Assembly (NCBI RefSeq): GCF_004307995.1
Contig: NZ_SIRE01000011.1
Span: forward strand, 62,001-126,000
Direction of reading: 5' to 3'
DNA length: 64,000 nucleotides
Origin: Paenibacillus thalictri
GTDB taxonomy: Bacteria; Bacillota; Bacilli; Paenibacillales; NBRC-103111
Positions 45,034-53,629 of the stretch are shown piece by piece. The notes beneath the pieces were generated by a model. The model worked only from the letters and a program-made list of their open reading frames with translations. It was not told the origin of the DNA and did no database searches. Position 1 is the first letter of the stretch; every line of letters begins with the position of its first letter. A program made the position numbers and the translations under genes.

Positions 45034-46542
45034 ATGGATATTCAATTGCAAACCCCGGCCAGCGTTCCTACTGCAGCAGGCACATCGGCAACAAGCGGCG
45101 GTGCTTCGAACGGCGGCAAACTTGTAGGAAAAGTTTCCGATCTTATTGGCGGCGGCGCATCGTTTGGCAATGCACTTCATGCTGCGTTAACCAATGCGGA
45201 CGGCAGCCCGGTAAATACGGAGGCGTTGTCTGTGCCGGAATTAATTCAACTGATTACTTCCGCAATGCCGAACATTCAGCAGCAGCCAGGGGATCAACAA
45301 CCCACTGTGCAAAAGTTAACGGAAGGCATCAAGAACCTGCTCAAGGTGCTTGATAAAGATCAGGACCAGGCCAATCAACTTGTTTCCGACGATGCAATGC
45401 AGCAGTTGCTTGCGCAAATCCAAGCTTTCTTAGTCGCTTTGCCGCAAAGCCAAACGCCGGACTTGACGACACCGTCAGAAGCGGACGAAACGGCGGGTCA
45501 AGGAACCGACGATACGCTTTTGGAAGCATTGGACAGCAGTTTGTTTGTTCCTTTGTTCCAGCCAGTGGCGAAGCAGGGCGCTCAGGAGCAAGATCAGGTC
45601 GATGGCGGCGAGACCGTGCAATCGCCATCCCAGCAGTCCGTTCAACCATTCCGATTGCAGGATGCAAAGGAGCTTTTGGCAGTATTTGCGGCTGTGCTGC
45701 CGTATACGGCTGACAAGCAGGAAACGGGCAGTTTACTGCAAAATGTGCAGCAGGCATTAAACGAAATTCAGCCCAAGCTTGCACAACTCACAACGAAGAA
45801 ACAGCAGCCTGCCGAAAAATCGACTGAGACTTCCGGCGCAACTGCAAATTCGAACATTGAGACTGTGATTACTGCAAGCCCTGTGAAATCAAAGCTGGAG
45901 TTTCTTGCGGCAAGAGCGGCCATTCCGGTAACCTTCAAGCAATCCGTTCAACAGCAAGCTCAGGAAGCGGCGCCACAGGATGACAAGACGCAAGGGTTGG
46001 ATCAACCCGTTGCCGTTCATGATTTTCTGAAAACATTTAATCCGAAAGACGATACCATTAAGCTCCCGGCCCAGCCAGTTCCGGTGCAGCGTTTTGCAGA
46101 AGAAATGTCGCAATTCGTGGTGAAAAATATGAAGCTGACGGTTGCTAACGGATTATCCGAAGCGAGAATCTCATTGGCTCCGCAGCATCTTGGCAATGTC
46201 GACATTCGAATTACTATCCATAACGGACAGGTTGTTGCCCAATTCCTCGCAGATACGGCGATTGGCAAAGAAATGTTGGAAAGCCAGATGAATCAGCTGC
46301 GCGCAAGCTTGCAAAGCCAAGGCGTTCAAGTGGATAAGCTCGAAGTTGCGCAAAGCCAGAACGTTCAATCCGGCATGTTCCAAGATCCTCGCCAGCAGCA
46401 ATCGCAGCAGCAAGGACGTCAGACCAGAGGCAACAAAAACAATAACTCCGGATTTGACAACGCCGCTGAAGATGCGGTTAAAGAAATCGATTCTGCAGCG
46501 CCGGCATCAACCGACGGCGGTTCGATTGACGTGACAGCATAA
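45034..46542 (+). CDS. fliK: Flagellar hook-length control protein FliK
   Basis: FliK measures the hook and switches export from hook to filament substrates by touching FlhB. The 502 residues have a long Gln/Ala-rich secreted ruler part (about 1-370) and the C-terminal Flg_hook domain (EARISLAPQHLGNVDIRITI, then GKEMLESQMNQLRASLQSQG). The ATG at 45034 lies 8 bases after GGGAGGTGA; an in-frame GTG at 45022 overlaps the ribosome site. A Gln-rich tail ends the protein. Confidence 0.93.
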   Translation: MDIQLQTPASVPTAAGTSATSGGASNGGKLVGKVSDLIGGGASFGNALHAALTNADGSPVNTEALSVPELIQLITSAMPNIQQQPGDQQPTVQKLTEGIKNLLKVLDKDQDQANQLVSDDAMQQLLAQIQAFLVALPQSQTPDLTTPSEADETAGQGTDDTLLEALDSSLFVPLFQPVAKQGAQEQDQVDGGETVQSPSQQSVQPFRLQDAKELLAVFAAVLPYTADKQETGSLLQNVQQALNEIQPKLAQLTTKKQQPAEKSTETSGATANSNIETVITASPVKSKLEFLAARAAIPVTFKQSVQQQAQEAAPQDDKTQGLDQPVAVHDFLKTFNPKDDTIKLPAQPVPVQRFAEEMSQFVVKNMKLTVANGLSEARISLAPQHLGNVDIRITIHNGQVVAQFLADTAIGKEMLESQMNQLRASLQSQGVQVDKLEVAQSQNVQSGMFQDPRQQQSQQQGRQTRGNKNNNSGFDNAAEDAVKEIDSAAPASTDGGSIDVTA

Positions 46543-46583
46543 ATTAAGGAAACCATTTCATGTCATGGCGGGAGGTGAACAGA

Positions 46584-47039
46584 TTGTCCGATGCGATAAG
46601 CACCAAAAATGTATGGCCCAATTATTCTCAAACAAACATAAAAAATGTGAATACTGCCGCCACTGATAAGTCTAAAAGCACGGTAGGCAAGGACGATTTT
46701 TTGAAAATATTGATTACGCAGCTGAAAAACCAGGATCCGTCCCAGCCTCTTGAAGATAAGGAATTTATTGCTCAAATGGCGCAGTTTACATCGGTTGAGC
46801 AGTTAACCAACATGAGTAACGAAATGAAACTGCTGCGTCAATCGCTTGGTTTCGCTTCGGGCCTTATCGGCAAGAACATTGCATGGACGCTAACCGATTC
46901 GAACGGGCAGAGCGTCAGTAAATCGGGCTTGGTTGATTCGATTACTGTAAAAGACGGCGTGCAATACGCTATGGTGAAAGGGGAGAAAATTCCTCTGGAT
47001 CAAATTTCACAGATTTCGAATGCAGAGGAATCCAAATGA
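46584..47039 (+). CDS. flgD: Flagellar hook-capping scaffold FlgD
   Basis: FlgD caps the growing hook. The 151 residues are a short FlgD: the conserved part KDDFLKILITQLKNQDPSQP, then EFIAQMAQFTSVEQLTNMSN is complete, while the variable C-terminal domain is small, as in Bacillus. The start is TTG at 46584, about 7 bases after GGGAGGTGA; an ATG at 46560 precedes the ribosome site. Its stop overlaps the next gene (ATGA). Confidence 0.94.
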   Translation: MSDAISTKNVWPNYSQTNIKNVNTAATDKSKSTVGKDDFLKILITQLKNQDPSQPLEDKEFIAQMAQFTSVEQLTNMSNEMKLLRQSLGFASGLIGKNIAWTLTDSNGQSVSKSGLVDSITVKDGVQYAMVKGEKIPLDQISQISNAEESK

Positions 47040-47425
47040 CCGATAGAATATCGATAGGGCATTTGTATCCAAACGTAGGCTCAATAACTCCTGTCAGACG
47101 AAGCGATACAGCCGGTACTGCGGATCCATCCGCTGCAGGCCCATCTTTTCAAAGCGTGCTGCAAAATTCCCTGGTAAAATTCAGCCATCATGCAGAACAG
47201 AGGCTGCAGCAAAGAGGTATTCAATTAAAGCCCGAGCAGCTGGCCAAAATTCAATCCGCGATTGATAAAGCGGATTCCAAAGGGGCCAAAGATTCACTTA
47301 TGCTGTTAAACGATATGGCTTTAATCGTTAATATTCAAAATCGTACGGTTGTGACCGCCATTGACGGTTCGTCTCTGAAAGATAACATTTTTACGAAAAT
47401 CGACAGTGCCGTTATCATCTCGTAA
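47036..47425 (+). CDS. Flagellar operon protein (Flg_new/TIGR02530-like)
   Basis: A 129-residue protein with a polar N-terminus and a conserved-looking C-terminal part, FSHHAEQRLQQRGIQLKPEQ, followed by LMLLNDMALIVNIQNRTVVT and FTKIDSAVIIS. This resembles the flagellar-operon family found between flgD and the hook gene in many Bacillota; its function is unknown. The ATG overlaps the flgD stop by 4 bases, so translation is coupled. A 102-base gap separates it from the hook gene. Confidence 0.82.
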   Translation: MTDRISIGHLYPNVGSITPVRRSDTAGTADPSAAGPSFQSVLQNSLVKFSHHAEQRLQQRGIQLKPEQLAKIQSAIDKADSKGAKDSLMLLNDMALIVNIQNRTVVTAIDGSSLKDNIFTKIDSAVIIS

Positions 47426-47527
47426 TCCTTTATTCATGAAGGGCTGGCCCGCAAGGAAGCCCATTGAACTGCCGATCGACTGAAGCAGTTCCAACTTTCA
47501 CATTTGTATCAAGGAGGACAGGAACTC

Positions 47528-48361
47528 ATGTTAAGATCGTTATATTCGGGCGTTTCCGGTATGAAAGGCTTCCAAACGAAGCTGGACGTAATCGGCAACA
47601 ACATTGCGAACGTGAATACCATCGGTTTTAAAGCGGGCCGAGTGATGTTCAAAGATATTTTAAGCCAGACCGTTGCAGGTGTCACCGCTCCGACCGATAC
47701 GACAGGTGGCGTTAACTCCAAGCAAATCGGTCTTGGCGTTACGGTCGGCGCGATCGATACGATTCATACCCCGGGCAGCGCAATGACAACCAACCAGGTG
47801 ACGGACTTGCGGATTGACGGCGACGGATTTTTTGCGATCGCGCCGGACAGCGACACGATCGATCAACCGTATTTGACCCGCGCCGGTAACTTCACGCTTG
47901 ACCCTACAGGCAAATTGGTTACCTCTGACGGTATGCTCGTTATGGGTACTGCGGGCACTCCTATTACGTTAGATCTTACAACGGTTACAGCTTTTACAAT
48001 CGCTCAGAACGGTTCGATTATCGCAGTTAACCAAGATGGAACCTCCTCCATTACTGATCAGCAAGTAGCGGTGGTGAAGGTGGCCAATCCGTCGGGCCTG
48101 GAGAAAATCGGTGGCAACTTGTACCGGGCAACTCCAAACTCAGATCCGGAAGGCACGACGGTTGACTATGCGGCTTCTCTTGCCAGCGACACGACCCGTG
48201 GTACAGGCGCTATCATTTCCGGACAACTTGAGATGTCCAACGTGGATTTGACCTCCGAGTTTACCGAGATGATCGTCGCTCAGCGCGGTTTCCAAGCGAA
48301 CTCCCGTATCATCACCACATCGGACGAGGTGCTCCAGGAAGTCGTTAACTTGAAGCATTAA
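47528..48361 (+). CDS. flgE: Flagellar hook protein FlgE (FlgE/FlgG family)
   Basis: The main hook subunit. The 277 residues have the axial-protein N-terminus LRSLYSGVSGMKGFQTKLDV, then IGNNIANVNTIGFKAGRVMF, and C-terminus EMIVAQRGFQANSRIITTSD. It is short, like Bacillus FlgE, with reduced surface domains. GGAGGAC lies about 10 bases before the ATG at 47528; the frame is open 8 codons further upstream. FlgG-like sequence makes the exact name less certain, but operon position supports the hook protein. Confidence 0.9.
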   Translation: MLRSLYSGVSGMKGFQTKLDVIGNNIANVNTIGFKAGRVMFKDILSQTVAGVTAPTDTTGGVNSKQIGLGVTVGAIDTIHTPGSAMTTNQVTDLRIDGDGFFAIAPDSDTIDQPYLTRAGNFTLDPTGKLVTSDGMLVMGTAGTPITLDLTTVTAFTIAQNGSIIAVNQDGTSSITDQQVAVVKVANPSGLEKIGGNLYRATPNSDPEGTTVDYAASLASDTTRGTGAIISGQLEMSNVDLTSEFTEMIVAQRGFQANSRIITTSDEVLQEVVNLKH

Positions 48362-48370
48362 TGGAATAAC

Positions 48371-48398
48371 GGGGGAGTTTTTTCTCCCCCTTACTTTT
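48371..48398 (+). terminator. Hairpin between flgE and swrD, possible partial terminator
   Basis: GGGGGAG, loop of six T, CTCCCCC, then TTACTTTTAA. The T-run is interrupted, so read-through into the rest of the operon is likely. Confidence 0.55.
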
Positions 48399-48417
48399 AA
48401 GTAAGACGGAGGGGCTA

Positions 48418-48639
48418 ATGATATCTGTAAGCCGATTAAACGGCAAGAAAATTATCGTTAACGCATTGCTGATCGAGACGATTGAAGAGACCCCCGACAC
48501 CTTGATTACGCTGATAAACGGCAAGAAAATTCTAGTTCTCGAATCGCTGGACGTTGTGATAAGCTTAAGTCAAACTTACATACAGTCGATTGGAGCCGTC
48601 AATGCGACAATAAAGAGCTTGAATTCGGAGGGGTTGTAG
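48418..48639 (+). CDS. swrD: FlbD/SwrD family flagellar protein
   Basis: SwrD raises flagellar motor power in Bacillus subtilis swarming. The 73 residues fit the FlbD family: MISVSRLNGKKIIVNALLIE, then TPDTLITLINGKKILVLESL. The ATG follows GGAGGGG by 4 bases. It is located between the hook gene and fliL, the same place as ylzI/swrD in Bacillus. Confidence 0.9.
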   Translation: MISVSRLNGKKIIVNALLIETIEETPDTLITLINGKKILVLESLDVVISLSQTYIQSIGAVNATIKSLNSEGL

Positions 48640-49116
48640 TTGTTTAAAAGTAAAGTTTTTATTATGGTGGTTGCTATACTGATCGCTATAACCTTAATCT
48701 TGACGGCTGCCTTCGTATTATGGAATTATATGGACAATTCGGGTCAAGATCCAGGTCAGTTGGCGCAAACGTCAGCTAAAGAAGCCAAGACCGGCAAAAA
48801 GCTTTCCGCCGATCAAGTGAAAGAAAATACTTACATAATTAAAGATGTGCTTACGAATTTGGCCGGCAACGAGAAGTTTATTAAAGCAAGCTTTGCATTC
48901 GAGCTTGAAAATGCAAAAGCAAAAGATGAATTTGAGAAGCTTGATTTTAAAATGAAGGCGATTATTATTCAGACCTTAGCCGACATGACCCCGGAGCAAA
49001 TTCAAGGAAGCAAAGGTGCAGATCAATTAAATGCTGCCTTAATGAATAAAATGAATCCGCTCCTTACTAAGGGGAAATTGACGCAAATCTGGATTACCGA
49101 TAAAGTGCTTCAATAA
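48640..49116 (+). CDS. fliL: Flagellar basal-body associated protein FliL
   Basis: FliL is a single-pass membrane protein around the stator. The 158 residues have a short cytoplasmic start, a helix at about residues 5-27 (VFIMVVAILIAITLILTAAF) and an outer domain with VLTNLAGNEKFIKASFAFEL, typical of FliL. The start is TTG, 6 bases after GGAGGGG and directly after the swrD stop. Confidence 0.93.
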   Translation: MFKSKVFIMVVAILIAITLILTAAFVLWNYMDNSGQDPGQLAQTSAKEAKTGKKLSADQVKENTYIIKDVLTNLAGNEKFIKASFAFELENAKAKDEFEKLDFKMKAIIIQTLADMTPEQIQGSKGADQLNAALMNKMNPLLTKGKLTQIWITDKVLQ

Positions 49117-49155
49117 TTTTCATGAATTTGAACCGGCTTAAAGGGGGTGACTCTT

Positions 49156-50154
49156 ATGGTGGATGTATTATCACAAAACGAGATAGACGCTTTGCTTGCT
49201 GCACTTTCATCAGGTGAAATGGACGCGGAAGAGCTCAAAAAAGAAGATACGCAGAAGAAGGTCAGAGCTTACGATTTTAAACGCGCGGTCCGTTTCTCCA
49301 AAGATCATATTCGCAGTTTAACCCGAATTCATGAAAACTTCGCTCGTTATTTGACGACATACTTTTCGGCTCAGCTGCGTACCTTCGTGCAAATTAGCGT
49401 CGTTCAAGTGGAACAGCTGCCTTATGACGAATTTATACGTTCCATCCCCAAGATGACGATTTTGAACATTTTTGAGGCGGAGCCTTTAGAGGGAAGAATG
49501 GTTCTGGAAGTTCATCCCAATGTCGCATTTGCCATGTTGGATCGGTTGCTCGGCGGTTCAGGCACCTCACCTTCGAAGATTACCGCTCTTACGGAAATAG
49601 AAACGATTGTGATGGAGCGCATTTTCAGCAGAGCGTTCGAAAGTCTTCAAGAAGCATGGAAAACGGTAGTTGATCTTTCACCGCGACTGGAAGCTTTGGA
49701 AACAAATCCGCAGTTCATGCAGATTGTTTCGCCTAACGAGACGATTGCGCTGATCTCCTTAAGCACCAAGATTGGCGATACAACAGGCATGATTAACCTT
49801 TGTATCCCGCATGTGGTCATCGAACCGATTATGCCGCGGTTATCCGTTCATCACTGGTTCGTATCGCAGAAAAAAATGCGGGCGCCTGAAGAAATCACAG
49901 CGCTGCAGTCCAGATTGCAAAGAGCGAAGCTTCCTATAATAGCCGAGCTGGGCAGTTCCGTCATTTCAGTGCACGAATTTTTAAATTTAAGTCCAGGCGA
50001 TGTCATTTCGTTAAATCGCGTTGTCGACGAGCTGCTGGATATACGCATTGGCGAAAAACTCAAGTTTAAAGGAACCCCGGGAACTCATAGAGGGAAAACG
50101 GCTGTGCAGATTTCCGAGATCATCAGTGAAGGAGTAGAGGAGAATGACGAATAA
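49156..50154 (+). CDS. fliM: Flagellar motor switch protein FliM
   Basis: FliM forms the C ring and binds CheY-P. The 332 residues equal the Bacillus length. The N-terminal CheY-binding peptide reads VLSQNEIDALLAAL; the middle domain has YDFKRAVRFSKDHIRSLTRI and LGGSGTSPSKITALTEIE; the C-terminal SpoA domain ends DIRIGEKLKFKGTPGTHRGK. The ATG at 49156 lies 5 bases after AAGGGGGTGA. It overlaps fliY by 11 bases. Confidence 0.96.
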   Translation: MVDVLSQNEIDALLAALSSGEMDAEELKKEDTQKKVRAYDFKRAVRFSKDHIRSLTRIHENFARYLTTYFSAQLRTFVQISVVQVEQLPYDEFIRSIPKMTILNIFEAEPLEGRMVLEVHPNVAFAMLDRLLGGSGTSPSKITALTEIETIVMERIFSRAFESLQEAWKTVVDLSPRLEALETNPQFMQIVSPNETIALISLSTKIGDTTGMINLCIPHVVIEPIMPRLSVHHWFVSQKKMRAPEEITALQSRLQRAKLPIIAELGSSVISVHEFLNLSPGDVISLNRVVDELLDIRIGEKLKFKGTPGTHRGKTAVQISEIISEGVEENDE

Positions 50155-51472
50155 TAAGGATTATTTGTCACAAGAGGAAATTGACGCTTTGCTCAGACAA
50201 ACATCAGATGACAGTTCCGGGGATAGTTCCTTTTTCGGATTAACCGTGGATAATTACTTGACATCGTTAGAGCAAGATGCATTAGGAGAAATCGGCAATA
50301 TTACTTTCGGCAGCGCGGCTACTGCCTTATCGACGCTGCTGGGCAAAAAGGTCGATATTACGACACCCAAAGTGTCCGTGATCGCCCAGGAAGAATTGCA
50401 AAGCGAATTTCCCAAACCTCATGTAGCGGTACATGTAAACTACGTAGACGGCTTTCATGGCATAAACCTTCTTGTTATTAAGACCAGAGATGCACAAGTC
50501 ATCGCCGATTTAATGATGGGCGGAGACGGACACGTTCAAGATGGCGCGGAATTAAGCGAAATCCATATTAGTGCCGTACAAGAGGCCATGAACCAAATGA
50601 TGGGTTCATCCGCAACGTCGATGTCAACCATTTTTAACAGATTCGTCAACATCTCGCCTCCGGGAATCGATATTTTGAATCCAACCGATGGCGAAGGCGT
50701 CGAATCGCTACCTCGCGAAGATGTATTTATTAAAGTGTCCTTCAGATTAGCGATAGGAGACTTAATAGATTCAACTATAATGCAGCTGCTTCCGGTTCAA
50801 TTTGCTAAAGACATGGTCGCCATTTTGCTGGGCGGCAGCGATGTTGCAGAAACGCCGGCTCCGGCTCCAGCGCCGAAAGAAACAGCTGCGATGCCGGCCG
50901 CCCCGAATAATTCGTATAGTGCGCCGGTACCCGATCCGTATGCGCAGCCAAACCCTTACGGTTATCAGCAGCCGCCAGACCAGCAAATGTACGCGCAGCC
51001 GTATCCGATGGCTCCACAGCCGCCGATGTATCAACAACAGCCGCCGTACCCGCCGCAGCAACCGATGTATCCGCCACAGCAGCCCATGGCGCCGCAACAG
51101 CCGATGTATGCACCGCCGCCGCCCGCGTCTTACGGTGCTATGAACCGTAACGTCAATGTACAGCCCGCGCAATTTTCAGGGTTCGGTACTGGTGGGTTTT
51201 CACAAGCAGAGGAAACAAATCTTAATCTATTACTGGACATTCCTCTTAAAGTAACGGTAGAATTAGGCAGGACCCATAAAGTGATTAAAGACATATTGGA
51301 ATTGTCCCAAGGTTCCATCATCGAACTCGATAAGCTGGCCGGCGAACCTGTTGATATTTTGGTCAATAACAAGCTGATTGCCAAAGGCGAAGTTGTCGTT
51401 ATCGATGAAAACTTCGGGGTACGGGTTACCGATATTGTCAGTCAGTGGGATCGTATTCAAAAATTGCAATAA
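50144..51472 (+). CDS. fliY: Flagellar switch protein/CheY-P phosphatase FliY
   Basis: FliY is a C-ring protein with CheC-like CheY-P phosphatase activity. The 442 residues show the N-terminal EEIDALL peptide, two phosphatase half-sites (LGEIGNITFGSAATALSTLL and the ISAVQEAMNQMMGSSATSM segment), a Pro/Gln/Tyr-rich linker from about 240 to 330, and a FliN-like C-terminal SpoA domain (VTVELGRTHKVIKDILELSQ). The ATG overlaps the fliM end. The linker is unusually repetitive. Confidence 0.95.
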   Translation: MTNNKDYLSQEEIDALLRQTSDDSSGDSSFFGLTVDNYLTSLEQDALGEIGNITFGSAATALSTLLGKKVDITTPKVSVIAQEELQSEFPKPHVAVHVNYVDGFHGINLLVIKTRDAQVIADLMMGGDGHVQDGAELSEIHISAVQEAMNQMMGSSATSMSTIFNRFVNISPPGIDILNPTDGEGVESLPREDVFIKVSFRLAIGDLIDSTIMQLLPVQFAKDMVAILLGGSDVAETPAPAPAPKETAAMPAAPNNSYSAPVPDPYAQPNPYGYQQPPDQQMYAQPYPMAPQPPMYQQQPPYPPQQPMYPPQQPMAPQQPMYAPPPPASYGAMNRNVNVQPAQFSGFGTGGFSQAEETNLNLLLDIPLKVTVELGRTHKVIKDILELSQGSIIELDKLAGEPVDILVNNKLIAKGEVVVIDENFGVRVTDIVSQWDRIQKLQ

Positions 51473-51508
51473 ATATAATTTTCTCATTCTTAGGAGGACT
51501 GTTTACAG

Positions 51509-51871
51509 ATGGCTAACCGAATTCTAATTGTGGACGATGCAGCATTTATGAGAATGATGATCCGTGACATCTTATCAAAAAACGGTTATGAAGTATGCGG
51601 TGAAGCTAATGACGGTGCTCAAGCGATCGAAAAGTTCAAAGAACTTCGTCCGGACTTGATTACTATGGACATTACTATGCCGGAGATGGATGGCATCAAT
51701 GCGTTGAAAGAAATCAAGAAGGTCGATCCTAATGCGAAAGTCATTATGTGCTCCGCGATGGGACAGCAAGCCATGGTTATCGATGCCATTCAAGCTGGCG
51801 CCAAAGACTTTATCGTTAAGCCGTTCCAAGCAGACCGTGTTATTGAAGCGATCAAGAAAACATTGGGCTGA
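51509..51871 (+). CDS. cheY: Chemotaxis response regulator CheY
   Basis: CheY is phosphorylated by CheA and sets motor direction. The 120-residue receiver has Asp9-Asp10 in ILIVDDAAFMR, the phospho-acceptor Asp54 in LITMDITMPEMDG, CSAMGQQ and the conserved lysine in FIVKPFQ. AGGAGGAC lies before the ATG. It is located after fliY, as in Bacillus. Confidence 0.97.
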   Translation: MANRILIVDDAAFMRMMIRDILSKNGYEVCGEANDGAQAIEKFKELRPDLITMDITMPEMDGINALKEIKKVDPNAKVIMCSAMGQQAMVIDAIQAGAKDFIVKPFQADRVIEAIKKTLG

Positions 51872-51922
51872 TTAAAAGGTTTTACAGGGAGGAGTCTATA
51901 CTTTTAGAGAGGGATGTGTGCT

Positions 51923-52561
51923 TTGAATAGACTCGGTACCAAGCTATTAGCAAGTGCTGCGGCGGCAAGTACGGTCAATCTGACGGGGGCCATATCGTGT
52001 TATGCCGAGGCAGGCTCCGAAACAGGCCTTTCTCCTAAAGGGGGAGTGCCGGAGTTCTATAGCGGAGTAAGCGGTACGGATACGTTTATGATGATCGTAC
52101 AAGTCATTTTTTTTCTTATTGTTATTATCGGATTGTTCTTGTTAATAATTAAGTTTTTATCCCAAAAAAATAAATTTTTTAGTTTGGGACGTTCCTTTCG
52201 ATCGTTGGGCGGAGTGCCGCTAGGCGCCAATAAATCGATTCAAGTCATTCAATTGGGGAACTCGCTTTATATCGTAGGGGTTGGAGAAAATATTCAGCTC
52301 CTCGATAAAATCGATCAGCTGGACGAAGTGGAAGAAATCAGAGAACTGCTTTCATCATCTGCAAAAACCGGGCAGACATTTGATTCATTCGCCAATTTGT
52401 TGAAAAAAATGCGCAAAACGCCGCCGGATGAGGATTTGGACACAGGACTTTCGTTCCAGCAAGTATTTCTAGATAAAATGCAGAATGTCAAAAATCGCAA
52501 AGAAATGGTTGAACACATTCTGATGGATGAACAAAAAACAGATCGGTTGAATGATAAATAA
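51923..52561 (+). CDS. fliO: Flagellar biosynthesis protein FliO (FliZ)
   Basis: FliO helps assemble the FliP ring of the export gate. The 212 residues begin with a signal-like hydrophobic stretch (LLASAAAASTVNLTGAISCY), a main membrane helix near 55-78 (IVQVIFFLIVIIGLFLLIIK), and the FliO cytoplasmic part (GGVPLGANKSIQVIQLGNSL). The start is uncertain: TTG 51923 is 9 bases after GAGAGGG, whereas ATG 51914 directly abuts that site. It shares one base with fliP. Confidence 0.9.
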   Translation: MNRLGTKLLASAAAASTVNLTGAISCYAEAGSETGLSPKGGVPEFYSGVSGTDTFMMIVQVIFFLIVIIGLFLLIIKFLSQKNKFFSLGRSFRSLGGVPLGANKSIQVIQLGNSLYIVGVGENIQLLDKIDQLDEVEEIRELLSSSAKTGQTFDSFANLLKKMRKTPPDEDLDTGLSFQQVFLDKMQNVKNRKEMVEHILMDEQKTDRLNDK

Positions 52562-53322
52562 TGAAGATCAGGTTTGCAATCAACGTTTTTCTGCTGCTTC
52601 TCATTGTTTCTTGTCTTTGGATTCAGCCGGTTCTGGCCGCTGACCCGATTCCCGGGATCAATATTGATATTGGCAATTCAAATAGTCCTCAAGGCGCATC
52701 CAACACGGTAACGATTCTGATCCTGCTGACGGTGTTGACCATAGCGCCAGGTATTCTGGTTCTTATGACAAGCTTCACCAGAATTATCATCGTACTCGGA
52801 TTTGTCAGGACTTCGCTGGGAACTCAGCAAATGCCGCCCAATCAGGTGCTGCTTGGCTTGGCGCTGTTTCTCACCTTTTTTATCATGGCGCCGACACTAG
52901 GCGAAGTGAATCAAAATGCGCTGCAGCCTTATCTGAATGGGCAGCTGTCGCAAACGCAGGCGCTGGAGAAAGCCTCGATCCCGATTAAAACGTTTATGTT
53001 CGAGCATACACGTCAAAAAGATTTAAAGCTGTTTTTGGATTATACGAAAGCGGACCCGCCAAGCGGTGTCGAAGATACGCCGATTACTGCGTTAATTCCC
53101 GCATACGCAATCAGTGAACTGAAGACGGCCTTTCAGATGGGATTTATGATTTTTATTCCATTTTTGGTCATCGATATGGTAGTTGCCAGCACATTGATGG
53201 CGATGGGGATGATGATGCTGCCGCCCGTCATGATTTCGCTGCCCTTCAAAATTCTGCTTTTTATTATGGTTGACGGATGGTATCTCGTGGTCAAGTCACT
53301 TTTGCTCAGCTACAACACATGA
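52561..53322 (+). CDS. fliP: Flagellar export gate protein FliP
   Basis: FliP is the main subunit of the export gate. The 253 residues have a cleavable signal-like start (VFLLLLIVSCLWIQPVLAAD), membrane helices at about 50-75, 90-110, 185-210 and 215-245, and the signatures TSFTRIIIVLGFVRTSLGTQ, QMPPNQVLLGLALFLTFF and PFLVIDMVVASTLMAMGMMM. It overlaps fliO by one base. Confidence 0.97.
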   Translation: MKIRFAINVFLLLLIVSCLWIQPVLAADPIPGINIDIGNSNSPQGASNTVTILILLTVLTIAPGILVLMTSFTRIIIVLGFVRTSLGTQQMPPNQVLLGLALFLTFFIMAPTLGEVNQNALQPYLNGQLSQTQALEKASIPIKTFMFEHTRQKDLKLFLDYTKADPPSGVEDTPITALIPAYAISELKTAFQMGFMIFIPFLVIDMVVASTLMAMGMMMLPPVMISLPFKILLFIMVDGWYLVVKSLLLSYNT

Positions 53323-53345
53323 CGGTTTAATAGGGGGAGAAACTC

Positions 53346-53615
53346 GTGAGCTCAGAGTTTGTCATCCGCCTTGCAGGTGAAGCGGTTTATACGGTTTTAA
53401 AAGCGAGCGCACCGATGCTCGTGCTTGCTTTGGTGGTTGGTTTAATTATTAGTATTTTTCAGGCAACAACGCAGATTCAGGAGCAGACTTTGGCTTTTGT
53501 GCCAAAGATCGTCATTGTCCTGTTGTCCGTTCTCATCTTTGGTCCTTGGATTTTAACGACGTTAGTCGAATTTACCTATAATCTGCTGAATAACTTGTAC
53601 AAGTTTACAAGTTAG
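53346..53615 (+). CDS. fliQ: Flagellar export gate protein FliQ
   Basis: FliQ is a two-helix subunit of the export gate. The 89 residues contain the two membrane helices and the typical VVGLIISIFQATTQIQEQTL between them, plus FVPKIVIVLLSVLIFGPWIL. The start is GTG after AGGGGGAGA. It is 23 bases after fliP. Confidence 0.96.
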   Translation: MSSEFVIRLAGEAVYTVLKASAPMLVLALVVGLIISIFQATTQIQEQTLAFVPKIVIVLLSVLIFGPWILTTLVEFTYNLLNNLYKFTS

Positions 53616-53629
53616 GCGAAAAGATCGAT

